Positions 18,546-26,948 of a stretch of 64,000 bases of DNA are shown piece by piece (the first letter of the stretch is position 1; each line of letters opens with the position of its first letter). This DNA is from JACMLD01 sp044227095 (GTDB lineage: Bacteria; Bacteroidota; Bacteroidia; Chitinophagales; Chitinophagaceae), in assembly GCA_044227095.1 (NCBI GenBank), contig JBGAFV010000001.1, positions 62,001 through 126,000 of the forward strand. Reading direction: 5' to 3'. The notes below the pieces were generated by a model. The model ran no database searches. It was not told the DNA's origin and saw nothing but the letters and a program-made list of their open reading frames with translations. Both the position numbers and the translations under genes were made by a program.

Positions 18546-18574
18546 AAATAGTTTTTTTAACTTTTCAACTATTT
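18546..18574. promoter_or_regulatory. Candidate TetR operator (inverted repeat)
   Basis: AAATAGTT (18546-18553) and AACTATTT (18567-18574) are perfect 8-bp inverted arms with a 13-bp spacer. They lie 29 bases upstream of the TetR start, in the region divergent to the monooxygenase. The position fits autoregulation; binding is inferred. Confidence 0.5.
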
Positions 18575-18670
18575 TATTCTAATGTTTGAAAAATAGATTA
18601 TTTTGGATTTGTGAAAATAGCGAAGGAAGGCTGCCTAAAAAGGTTTTTATCTACCCCATAAAGTCAAACA

Positions 18671-18702
18671 TTTCTCAGACAATTATATTGAGGGTACATT
18701 TG
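18671..18702 (+). promoter_or_regulatory. Bacteroidota-type promoter for the monooxygenase
   Basis: TACATTTG at 18695-18702 matches the -7 consensus TAnnTTTG exactly. TTTC at 18671-18674 stands 20 bases upstream in place of the -33 TTTG. This predicts a start near 18709 and a leader of about 38 bases. Confidence 0.65.
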
Positions 18703-18746
18703 TAAAACGAAAGCCGTATCTCACAACCAACACACTGATAGCCATT

Positions 18747-19874
18747 ATGAAAAAAACACAAACTCTTATTGTTGGTGCAAGCGTTTCGGGCCTTGCGTGT
18801 GCTGGCGCCCTTGCCAAAGCCAGGCTTGAATATACCATCATAGAAAAATCCGGGGAGGTTGCAACGCCCTGGCGAAACCATTACGATCGCCTGCACCTGC
18901 ACACCAGCAAAAATCTTTCCACCCTGCCTTACAAAAAGTTTCCGGCTTCTGCACCATTGTATCCGGATCGGCTGGAAGTTGTTGTATATCTTGATAGCTA
19001 CCAGAAGGAATTTAATATTGCACCGCTATTTCATACAGAAGCCAAATCAATCAGGAAAGAAAATGGTTATTGGATTACTGAAACAAACAATGATATTTTT
19101 CAGTCTGAAAATATAATTATGGCTACCGGGCCATTTGGCAAGCCAAGAACAATTGCTTTTAAAGGAATGGAAACATTTCCCGGAAAAATCATACACAGCA
19201 GCCAATATAAAACCGGCAAAATATTTAAAGGACAGAAAGTGCTGGTAGTTGGTTTTGGGAACTCCGCCTGTGAGATAGCATTGGATTTGCATGAACAGGG
19301 TGCATTACCTTCTTTGTCTGTACGCTCTGCAGTAAATGTATTACCCAGGGATATTTTTGGCATACCTATTCTACAACTCGGTTTATTATTTGCATCACTG
19401 CCGCCGGCATTTGCAGATAAATTAAATGCGCCATTGTTAAAAGCCATTACCGGCGATATTAAAAAACTGGGACTTAAAAAACTACCCTACGGCCCATTGG
19501 AACAAATACAAAAACATCAAAGTGTACCGTTGCTGGATATTGGCACATTGAAACTCATTAAAGATGGCAACTGCAAAGTTTTTGATGGCATTGAAAAAAT
19601 AGTTGGCAATACTGTTTATTTCAGCAATGGAGAAAAAGATGTGTTTGAGCATATTGTAGCTGCTATTGGATTTGATAAAAATTTTGAAGCCGGAATGCTT
19701 CAAACAGACAAGAGCAGGTTTGAAGATTTAAACAGCCCTGTAAACAAACAGCAATACTTCGGAAAAGACGGCCTTTACTTTTGTGGCTTTTATGTTTCTC
19801 CTAATGGCCAGATTAGGGAGATAGCTTCCGATGCAAAAAAAATTGCTGCAGGCATAGCAAAGAGGAGCATATAG
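18747..19874 (+). CDS. Flavin-dependent monooxygenase / FAD-NAD(P) oxidoreductase
   Basis: The 375-residue product has an N-terminal FAD-binding Rossmann site, 'VGASVSG' (residues 9-15), in which the usual GxGxxG has Ser in place of the second Gly. It also has an FMO-like fingerprint 'FPGKIIHSSQYK' (about 144-155), corresponding to FxGxxxHxxx[YW], and an NAD(P)H-binding 'VGFGNSACE' (about 168-176). This layout is that of class B flavin monooxygenases (FMO, Baeyer-Villiger and YUC-like enzymes), which oxygenate N, S or ketone substrates. At 375 residues it is short, closer to plant YUC-type enzymes. It is transcribed divergently from the TetR gene and may share its control. The substrate is unknown. 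Confidence 0.85.
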   Translation: MKKTQTLIVGASVSGLACAGALAKARLEYTIIEKSGEVATPWRNHYDRLHLHTSKNLSTLPYKKFPASAPLYPDRLEVVVYLDSYQKEFNIAPLFHTEAKSIRKENGYWITETNNDIFQSENIIMATGPFGKPRTIAFKGMETFPGKIIHSSQYKTGKIFKGQKVLVVGFGNSACEIALDLHEQGALPSLSVRSAVNVLPRDIFGIPILQLGLLFASLPPAFADKLNAPLLKAITGDIKKLGLKKLPYGPLEQIQKHQSVPLLDIGTLKLIKDGNCKVFDGIEKIVGNTVYFSNGEKDVFEHIVAAIGFDKNFEAGMLQTDKSRFEDLNSPVNKQQYFGKDGLYFCGFYVSPNGQIREIASDAKKIAAGIAKRSI

Positions 19875-19912
19875 TATTTATTGAGATGCTAAAAATTATA
19901 TTGTCAGGCAAC

Positions 19913-19947
19913 AAAAAAGGAAAGATTGAGAAGTCTTTCCTTTTTTT
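19913..19947 (+). terminator. Intrinsic terminator
   Basis: AAAAAAGGAAAGA (19913-19925) and TCTTTCCTTTTTT (19934-19946) pair perfectly over 13 bp around TTGAGAAG. The A- and T-runs mean it can work on either strand. Confidence 0.9.
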
Positions 19948-20004
19948 ATTTCATCGTTATGGAACTTATTCTTTAGCGCATCTATTTCATAATTCTTTAC
20001 AAAC

Positions 20005-20742
20005 ATGACTAAGAAACCGATTGTAATTACATTTCTGATATTGCCGGTTTTCGTCCTATCAGGCTGTAAAGAATCAATTCGAAGCACAACCCCTATTTTC
20101 CAAAAAGATACAAGTCAACTTAATGAAAGAAAAAATACTTTATTTGCTTTTGTTGGAGAAAAAATTTCAGTAAAATCCATTCCCGCTGATCCAGATGGAA
20201 TGGACGGCGCCGTTGAAGCCACATACCGGGTTTTGGTGCCGGTATATGGAAATTACAAAAAAGATACCATCCGCTTCACAGCATATGACCATTTCGGTTA
20301 TTTTGGTTTTGCTCATTCTCAATACGCTTTGCTATATCTTTCAGAATATAAAGGTTCCTGGTACCACGAAAAATATCAATTTACAGCCGTTTACCGCACC
20401 AAAAATGGCCGCTGGGCAGGTAATGGCGAAGATTCTTCAGCAGACACAACTATCCATCCGGAAAAAATTGATTTTGCTGAAGCCGATATACATCGCACCA
20501 TGCTAATAGATTTGAAGGGCAACGTGTTCGATTTTGGCAATGACACTCCGTATTTCCGTAAATTAAGTTACCATAGCGGCCCAGTGTATGGCAACTATAT
20601 TGAACAATTATTTCTGCTCAAAAAGAATGGAGTGCTTAGGTATCGCAATCTTTTTGGCAGTAGCGACTATGTCTTTCCTGAAGTACAATTTGAAGAAATA
20701 AAAGACCCTAATCCTAAAAAACATCGTAGCCATAAAAAATAA
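20005..20742 (+). CDS. Small lipoprotein of unknown function
   Basis: This 245-residue protein has a lipoprotein signal: a hydrophobic segment, then the lipobox 'VLSGC' with Cys at residue 21. The rest is a soluble, aromatic-rich beta/alpha domain ('YRVLVPVYGNYKKDTIRF', 'HFGYFGFAHSQYALLYLS') ending in a basic tail ('KKHRSHKK'). I do not recognise the family. It stands alone between two well-defined ends: the terminator at 19913-19947 on its left and the patatin gene promoter on its right. Confidence 0.75.
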   Translation: MTKKPIVITFLILPVFVLSGCKESIRSTTPIFQKDTSQLNERKNTLFAFVGEKISVKSIPADPDGMDGAVEATYRVLVPVYGNYKKDTIRFTAYDHFGYFGFAHSQYALLYLSEYKGSWYHEKYQFTAVYRTKNGRWAGNGEDSSADTTIHPEKIDFAEADIHRTMLIDLKGNVFDFGNDTPYFRKLSYHSGPVYGNYIEQLFLLKKNGVLRYRNLFGSSDYVFPEVQFEEIKDPNPKKHRSHKK

Positions 20743-20791
20743 AGACTTGTAAACCTCTTCATTAAAATCTCACGTCTTGATATAAATCGCA

Positions 20792-20837
20792 TAGTTGGTT
20801 ATTAGTGATATTATAATAAATTCGCAGTAACCAACTA
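20792..20837 (+). promoter_or_regulatory. Promoter enclosed by a perfect 10-bp inverted repeat
   Basis: TAGTTGGTTA (20792-20801) and TAACCAACTA (20828-20837) are perfect inverted arms, 26 bases apart. A promoter fits inside: TTG at 20795-20797 and TAAATTCG at 20817-20824 (one mismatch to TAnnTTTG) with 19 bases between. The right arm ends six bases before the ATG at 20844. It could be a double operator or a 5' hairpin masking the start. Confidence 0.6.
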
Positions 20838-20843
20838 ACTACA

Positions 20844-23144
20844 ATGGCAATTCTTATAAAAATCCATACTTCAAAAATATTTCTGGCCTTCTTACTATTT
20901 TCCGCATACATCTTTATTCCTGTTATTAATTATGCGCAAACCCCCAAACAGTGCAAAATTGGTTTAACACTCAGCGGAGGAGGCGCAAAAGGATTAGCAC
21001 ATATTGGAATACTAAAAGCGCTTGATTCTGCCGGACTGCAAGTAGATTATGTAACGGGTACTTCTATGGGCGCAGTGATGGGAGGTTTATATGCTGCTGG
21101 ATATTCTGGTGACACTATTTATAAACTTGCAAAAGAAATAGACTGGAACAATTTGTTGTTGCGTCGTCCGGCAATGAATTCATTTATCATGGAGCAAAAA
21201 AATGATTATGGCAGGTACGCACTGGAAATACCAATGGATAAAGGGCGAATAAAAATCCCTACAGGCATTTTAGAAGCTGAAGAATTGTGGCTGAAATTTG
21301 ATGAACTATTTCACCCTGTATATAACGTTAATGATTTTAACCAGTTGCCCCGGCCCTTTAAATGCATTGCTACAAACATTGCTACAGGAGAAGCTGTAGT
21401 GCTTGATACAGGCTGCGTGTTTAGCGCAGTAAGAGCCAGTATGGCTATACCTACTGTGTTTACTGCCGTAGACCTCAACGATAGTTTACGATTGGTGGAT
21501 GGCGGTATCATCCGGAATTTTCCTGTAAGTGATGTAAAAAATATGGGTGCCAATATTATTATTGGCAGTACTGTTGACGTTAGTACAGCGCTTAAGGCAA
21601 AAGACATTACTTCTCCAGTACAAATTTTACTGAATGTTGCTTTTTTTCGCGAAGTTGAATACAGCCGAAAAGAAATCAGTCTTTGTAATTATTACATTCC
21701 ACACCCCTTATCACAATATTCCGCTGCATCATTTAATGCAAGCGATTCCATTATTGAAATTGGTGTACGCACTGGTCGTTTGTATTACCCTATTTTTAAA
21801 AAAATTGCAGACTCGCTAAAAGCAATTTACGGCGTACCTGAAAAGAAATACCTACCGGCAGTGCCAGAGAAAATTATTATCCGCCATATTATTACAGATA
21901 GCCTTTATCAAATTCGCAAGTCATACCTTATCAGGATGCTAAATATCCAGGAAGATAGTGCGTATACAACTGCAGATTTGGATGCAGCCATGCGGCGTTT
22001 GTATGGCACACGTTATTTCAGCAAACTATATTACCAACTACAACCGGTAACTGAGGGTGTAGCCGATCTTCATTTGATAACGGAGGAATTTGCCCCGCTT
22101 ACCGCTAAGATTGCACTCAATTATAATTCCTTCAGTAAGATTATGCTGATTGCAAATCTCACGGCAAGAGATCTTATAGGACACGAAAGTGTTACAGCCT
22201 TTTCTGTTGGCATCTCAGAAAATCCAAGGCTAAGGTTTGACCATTCAGTTATTATGGGATCTTCCAAATTACCACTGGCATCTGTAACCGAAATTTATGC
22301 AGAGTGGCAGAAATTTTCTCAGTACAGGGATTATAAAACAATTGGCGGCTACCGGCAATCCAATGCTTATTTTGATACCAGGCTTCAACTGGCATACAAC
22401 AGAAAAAAACTGTATGCAGCTGGCATAAGGCTACAGACAGTTGGAGTTACCCCTCAATCTCAAACATTGCTGGATGTTGACGGCCATAATAACTATATAC
22501 AGCCTTACCTTCGGTATGAATACAATACACTCGATAGAAATTTTTTAGCCCGCAAAGGCGCTTATATTTTGTTTGAACCTTCGGCTATCCTGGCACAGGG
22601 GATGAATGCAGTATTCAGTTCTGCCGGATTACCAATCATCAACACAGATTCCCTTGGTATTGATACAAGGCCGTTTTTTAAATTAAAAGCGCAATTGCAG
22701 CAAGTATTTTCGCTCACAAAAAAGAATTTTTTAACCTTGCAGAGTGAAGGCGCAATAAATTTCAATACAGAACAATTGCTTTTTCACGATTATATTGTGG
22801 GTGGATTACAACCAATGTTTCACAACCAGGTAAGTTTTGCAGGTTTGCAGGATGCCACCCTGAGAACAAACAGCTTTGTAAAGCTTGCATTAAACTGGCG
22901 CTACCAATTTTCAGGAAGTATTTATTTTTCTGCTACTGCCAATATAATGTACCATTCTTTTCTTACAGAGAAATATCGCAGCTTTACCGGTATTAACGGA
23001 AACTTTTTAAGTGGTTACGGACTTGGCCTTGGCATGGATTCTCCTATTGGGCCATTAGAATTTACTTTTACTTATAGCAACCAGGCAAAAACATTGTACA
23101 ACTACTTAAATGTAGGTTTCCGGTTTTCGCGGGATATATTTTAA
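20844..23144 (+). CDS. Patatin-like phospholipase with BamA-type barrel
   Basis: The 766-residue product has a signal peptide ending 'INYAQ'. The patatin domain (about residues 37-230) carries the oxyanion-hole glycines 'GGGAKG' (45-50), the nucleophile Ser74 in 'GTSMG', and the catalytic Asp219 in 'DGG', so the Ser-Asp dyad is intact. A POTRA-like segment (about 350-425) and a 16-strand-type Omp85 barrel follow, ending in phenylalanine ('FSRDIF'). This order is that of type Vd proteins such as PlpD and of the many Bacteroidota patatin-BamA fusions. It should sit in the outer membrane and hydrolyse phospholipids. It is monocistronic, with the promoter described at 20792-20837. Confidence 0.9.
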   Translation: MAILIKIHTSKIFLAFLLFSAYIFIPVINYAQTPKQCKIGLTLSGGGAKGLAHIGILKALDSAGLQVDYVTGTSMGAVMGGLYAAGYSGDTIYKLAKEIDWNNLLLRRPAMNSFIMEQKNDYGRYALEIPMDKGRIKIPTGILEAEELWLKFDELFHPVYNVNDFNQLPRPFKCIATNIATGEAVVLDTGCVFSAVRASMAIPTVFTAVDLNDSLRLVDGGIIRNFPVSDVKNMGANIIIGSTVDVSTALKAKDITSPVQILLNVAFFREVEYSRKEISLCNYYIPHPLSQYSAASFNASDSIIEIGVRTGRLYYPIFKKIADSLKAIYGVPEKKYLPAVPEKIIIRHIITDSLYQIRKSYLIRMLNIQEDSAYTTADLDAAMRRLYGTRYFSKLYYQLQPVTEGVADLHLITEEFAPLTAKIALNYNSFSKIMLIANLTARDLIGHESVTAFSVGISENPRLRFDHSVIMGSSKLPLASVTEIYAEWQKFSQYRDYKTIGGYRQSNAYFDTRLQLAYNRKKLYAAGIRLQTVGVTPQSQTLLDVDGHNNYIQPYLRYEYNTLDRNFLARKGAYILFEPSAILAQGMNAVFSSAGLPIINTDSLGIDTRPFFKLKAQLQQVFSLTKKNFLTLQSEGAINFNTEQLLFHDYIVGGLQPMFHNQVSFAGLQDATLRTNSFVKLALNWRYQFSGSIYFSATANIMYHSFLTEKYRSFTGINGNFLSGYGLGLGMDSPIGPLEFTFTYSNQAKTLYNYLNVGFRFSRDIF

Positions 23145-23214
23145 TCAGGCCCTTCAATAAATTTATGATACCAAAGAAAGGAATGCCATTAGTGCCGGCC
23201 CTTGTACTATAATC

Positions 23215-23937
23215 CTACTGCATAATCGCTAAAATATTTCTTAATTCATTTTCATCCGGTAAATAAACATTGCCAAAATCTGTTACCAATGGATTTGAAA
23301 AGCTCATTGGATTAACTGTTGCCTTTCTTACCGACCCATGAAATTCTTTTGCACCTGTTTCTGCCATTAGTTGTTGAATGTTTGAAGCGTTGATCCCCGC
23401 TCCCGGCATAATAATTATTCGTTCGTTAGCTTGTTTCACCAACGCTGCAAGTAGTTGGCCTGCTTCCGGTGCGCCAGTTTTTTGCCCCGAAGTAAGAATG
23501 CGTTCGCAACCCGCAGCAATAATATCTTCTAATGCCTGGAAGGGATCTGGCGTAGCATCAAAAGCACGGTTGCAGGTTACGCCCATGGGATAAGCCCATT
23601 CAACAAATTGCTTCAGCTTATCAATATCAATTTCTCCATTTATTTTTTGAACACCTATAGAAATGCCATCGCAACCCAATTCTTTACAAACACGGATATC
23701 TTCTTTTAAAATGGCCAATTCATTTTCATCGTAATAATAATTACCACAGCGTGGCCTCAGTATAGGATATAATTTAATAGAAATCTTTTCGCGTGTTTGT
23801 TTAATTGTTCCGTAGCTGGGCGTTGTTCCGCCCTCTACCGGATTATCGCATAGTTCAACACGATATGCTCCCAGCTTTTCAGCAATAATGCAGGACTGAA
23901 TATTGAACGAACACAATTCAAAAATTGCTTTTGGCAT
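23215..23937 (-). CDS. cutC: CutC-family protein
   Basis: The 240-residue protein is full length for the family and carries its hallmarks: 'ELCSFNIQSCIIAEKLGAYRVELCDNPVEGGTTPSYG' pattern at the N-terminus, 'PILRPRCGNY', and 'CNRAFDATPDP', with 'ILTSGQKTGAPEG'-like and 'IMPGAGINASN' loops. CutC is a TIM-barrel protein named for copper homeostasis; its direct role in copper handling is disputed, and a metabolic role has been proposed for homologues. It follows the DUF6493/SWIM pair on the same strand, 64 bases downstream, but a palindrome right before its start suggests separate control. Confidence 0.93.
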   Translation of the reverse strand: MPKAIFELCSFNIQSCIIAEKLGAYRVELCDNPVEGGTTPSYGTIKQTREKISIKLYPILRPRCGNYYYDENELAILKEDIRVCKELGCDGISIGVQKINGEIDIDKLKQFVEWAYPMGVTCNRAFDATPDPFQALEDIIAAGCERILTSGQKTGAPEAGQLLAALVKQANERIIIMPGAGINASNIQQLMAETGAKEFHGSVRKATVNPMSFSNPLVTDFGNVYLPDENELRNILAIMQ

Positions 23938-23939
23938 TT

Positions 23940-23958
23940 ATTCAACTATTAGTTGAAT
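23940..23958 (-). promoter_or_regulatory. Palindrome immediately upstream of cutC
   Basis: ATTCAACT-ATT-AGTTGAAT is a perfect 8-bp inverted repeat with a 3-base centre. It ends two bases before the cutC ATG (23937) and therefore covers the ribosome-binding region. It could be an operator or an RNA hairpin limiting translation. Confidence 0.5.
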
Positions 23959-24001
23959 GCAATAAACAATTTTTTTCGCAAATGGTGAGTGATAGTGATT
24001 T

Positions 24002-26938
24002 TTATGAGACCCAATTTATTAATTTAGACGTCAACTTTTGTAACCCTGCATTACTTTCCCAAATCTTTAAGCGACTTGTTACTTCTTGCAATTGAATAGA
24101 AGACTTATTAATACTCAGAAGTTCATTATAAATTTCCAATAACTTTTTAAGATTTTTAATAGGTTCATTTGGAAGCTGAATCAAAATATTTTCTATTAAT
24201 ATTTGCAATTCAGTATTATGTAACCTAGAAACACGAAATAAGCTTTGCGTGATTAAATCAGTGAGCCTTTTAAGCGGTGCAAATTCTATCCGTTCGTGAA
24301 TGCCAATAATAATTCCCAATTCACTATTATTGATCTTCTTTTCTGAAACCGCTTTTAGCCAAATTTCTCCTGCAATATTAATTACTGTTTTATTTCCACT
24401 CAGCATACAAGTGCCAAGAAAAAGTTTTGCTATCTCGCCAGGTAACTGCCAAATTTCATATAACATCTCTATTACAGCAATAACTGTACGTTTGCTTGTT
24501 TCTTCCCAAAATTCCGGATGCTGTAAGCTATTGTTAAATACAGCTGCCAAAACAGATTCAGGGTTGTTGGGAACAAGCGATAGGATACGTTTGATATCAT
24601 TATGCTCAATTGACCAATACTTTAAATTAAAATCCATAAACTCATAAAGCATTTGGGGATCTAGTTTGTTATTTGACAATAGATTCGTAAATATTTTCTT
24701 TAAACCTTTTTTTTCGTTAGTCCCAGAATCCCTAAACACAGCGGCTGTTTTTCGTGTTGAAGGGACATCAATATATTTTTTGGTTTCAAAGTCATACTTG
24801 TTAAACTTATAGTTTTCAATAACAGAATTCCATTTTAATTCTCCCGTATAATTATTAATTGCTTTTCGATAGTAAGAAAATGACTCAAATTCTAACCATT
24901 GCTTTTTCTGCTTTCTTGTCAATGATGCAACCATCCAGGCGGCTTTGTACAAGAAAGGTTTCTCTGGTTTTGAATGATTACTAAATAAAAATGTAACAAG
25001 GTGAAGAAATTCGCCCGATAATTTTTGAGCAGCATTTTCGATTTCGATTTCATTATCGATTAAAAGACAACGTGAAATAGCAATCTGCAAATCAATATCC
25101 GCAGGTTCTTTACCCGCCTCTTGATATGTGCATAACCGATCAATTATTACTTCTGCTTTTACCCAACATGGTTCATGTGTGGGAGTGCTAAGCAAAGGAA
25201 GCCTATCCTTTTCTTTTATTTTGTTTAATGCTGCTAAGAGAAAAAGTTTATACGGTGTATAAATTTCTATTTTATTATGCATTTGCCAATGAGCCGTATA
25301 GGAACCTGCAGCAGGCTGTACAAGAAAACTAGACGTTTTATCACCAATCTTTTCGTCCTTACTTATGTATATCTTTTTGATGCTTTCACTAGCCGATGGA
25401 TAATTAACTATTAACCAATTACCATAGTCAATAAAAAAATGAGCCAGCAAACTATCAAGATAGCCGCTGTTAGCACGATATCCTCCCTTTATCAAACCGA
25501 ATGCCCGTTGAAATGCCGGCTCAAAGCGTTGTATATCTTCAGTTTTTAATTGCGGCTGAAAATAAATCAATGCTGCAGGCAACATATCAATATGCCATAT
25601 CTCGTTGTTATCGAACGCCTGACTGGCTAGAAAAAAAAGATCGTCGATAGTTTCAGGAAATAAAATCTCACGTAAATCCCCACTTTCACTTTCTGAGTGT
25701 TGTTCATTTTTATCGTGAGTCTCTTCTGCATTGTCAGTAACAACCTTACGAAATCTTTGTAATAACTGATGTGGTGTTGACAACATTGATGGATAGAAAT
25801 TCTCAATCTCGTTTTGTAAATCTATATTTTTTTCATCCCCATACTTTGCAATAATTTTTGCGACTTTTGACTGTAACGATTCGTCTGCATGGATAAAACA
25901 CTGACAAATCATTAAGACAATTTTTTCTCTATAAGAAGGAAATTGCTTCGCGATTTTTTCCAGGATAGTCAATGTAGTGAGAACAATTGCTTTTGTGTCT
26001 GACGAAACCAGTATTGGTATATTATCCAGAAATGCGCTTATTTCAAATTCCTTTTCTGCAACCAAATTTTTTATTGCCTGCAATGCAGTGTTTACTACTT
26101 TACTTTGAGGTGAACTGAGCACACTAAATAATTCACTTTGCAATTGCATACATTCTTCCTGTGTTGGTTTCATATCTGTAAACAACTGGGCAAACCAACC
26201 TGAAAGAACTTTATTAAAATTTCGATTACCTGCAAGCAAGGCTTCTTTGATCACCCTAAATCGATCTAGCCTGCCTTCTGCAGTGTACTGCAGAAACACA
26301 GCAATCCAGTCCTTTTGTTCTTTTGAAACACCGTCCTCAAGCTGGAGATAACGACCGCTATAATGAATATTTGATTCTGTTTCAAATAAATACCAAACAT
26401 GCTCTTCTAGCGTAGCTTTTTCTTTTAATAATTTCTCAGGTTTAAATAGCCATTTACGTTTATCATTTTGTTCAAAAATCACTTGGGGAAGAGCTTTTAC
26501 CAACAGTTCCTTTGTCGGGCGTAAAATACCTTTTGCCCTGAGTTCCATCATCCATTCATAGGTGAGATAGTAGGGTATAAAGTCTTGATCTGCTTGTTTA
26601 TTTACAAAATCATTGAACCAAACGGGGCAGTACCAATCAATGAATTTATTTAGATGCGCCTTGTCAAGTATCCATACTGCAAAAGGGGTTTTTTCATAGT
26701 CAGCCCTGTTAAAGCAGCCAAAAGCTGCGTATTGCATTAAATTCCTTTGTTCATTTGAGCCGTTTATATATCCGTAACTGTTGCCACTAATCTGCCCAAA
26801 TTGTGTAAAATGTTTTATCAGTTTCTTAATAACTGGAACAAGTTGTTTTTTTTCTTCGGTTGTAAACGACCGTAAAAAAGAAAATAAATCATTCTCGCTA
26901 TTTTTTGAAACAATGGACAATAATTGTTGTTCCGTCAC
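24002..26938 (-). CDS. Large helical-repeat protein (DUF6493-like), partner of SWIM protein
   Basis: The 978-residue protein has no signal peptide and is rich in amphipathic helices. HEAT-like repeats are plausible at about 270-390 ('VLSSPQSKVVNTALQAIKNLVAEKE', 'VLTTLTILEKIAKQFPSYREKIV' pattern). An acidic linker ('EETHDKNEQHSESES') separates the halves. From memory this resembles DUF6493, which is found beside SWIM zinc-finger proteins. It starts 10 bases after the SWIM gene, so the two are probably co-transcribed and co-translated. The family is linked by genome-context studies to MoxR/VWA-type ternary systems, but no such genes are adjacent here. Function unknown; scaffold is an inference. 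Confidence 0.7.
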   Translation of the reverse strand: MTEQQLLSIVSKNSENDLFSFLRSFTTEEKKQLVPVIKKLIKHFTQFGQISGNSYGYINGSNEQRNLMQYAAFGCFNRADYEKTPFAVWILDKAHLNKFIDWYCPVWFNDFVNKQADQDFIPYYLTYEWMMELRAKGILRPTKELLVKALPQVIFEQNDKRKWLFKPEKLLKEKATLEEHVWYLFETESNIHYSGRYLQLEDGVSKEQKDWIAVFLQYTAEGRLDRFRVIKEALLAGNRNFNKVLSGWFAQLFTDMKPTQEECMQLQSELFSVLSSPQSKVVNTALQAIKNLVAEKEFEISAFLDNIPILVSSDTKAIVLTTLTILEKIAKQFPSYREKIVLMICQCFIHADESLQSKVAKIIAKYGDEKNIDLQNEIENFYPSMLSTPHQLLQRFRKVVTDNAEETHDKNEQHSESESGDLREILFPETIDDLFFLASQAFDNNEIWHIDMLPAALIYFQPQLKTEDIQRFEPAFQRAFGLIKGGYRANSGYLDSLLAHFFIDYGNWLIVNYPSASESIKKIYISKDEKIGDKTSSFLVQPAAGSYTAHWQMHNKIEIYTPYKLFLLAALNKIKEKDRLPLLSTPTHEPCWVKAEVIIDRLCTYQEAGKEPADIDLQIAISRCLLIDNEIEIENAAQKLSGEFLHLVTFLFSNHSKPEKPFLYKAAWMVASLTRKQKKQWLEFESFSYYRKAINNYTGELKWNSVIENYKFNKYDFETKKYIDVPSTRKTAAVFRDSGTNEKKGLKKIFTNLLSNNKLDPQMLYEFMDFNLKYWSIEHNDIKRILSLVPNNPESVLAAVFNNSLQHPEFWEETSKRTVIAVIEMLYEIWQLPGEIAKLFLGTCMLSGNKTVINIAGEIWLKAVSEKKINNSELGIIIGIHERIEFAPLKRLTDLITQSLFRVSRLHNTELQILIENILIQLPNEPIKNLKKLLEIYNELLSINKSSIQLQEVTSRLKIWESNAGLQKLTSKLINWVS

Positions 26939-26948
26939 AAATAGATGT

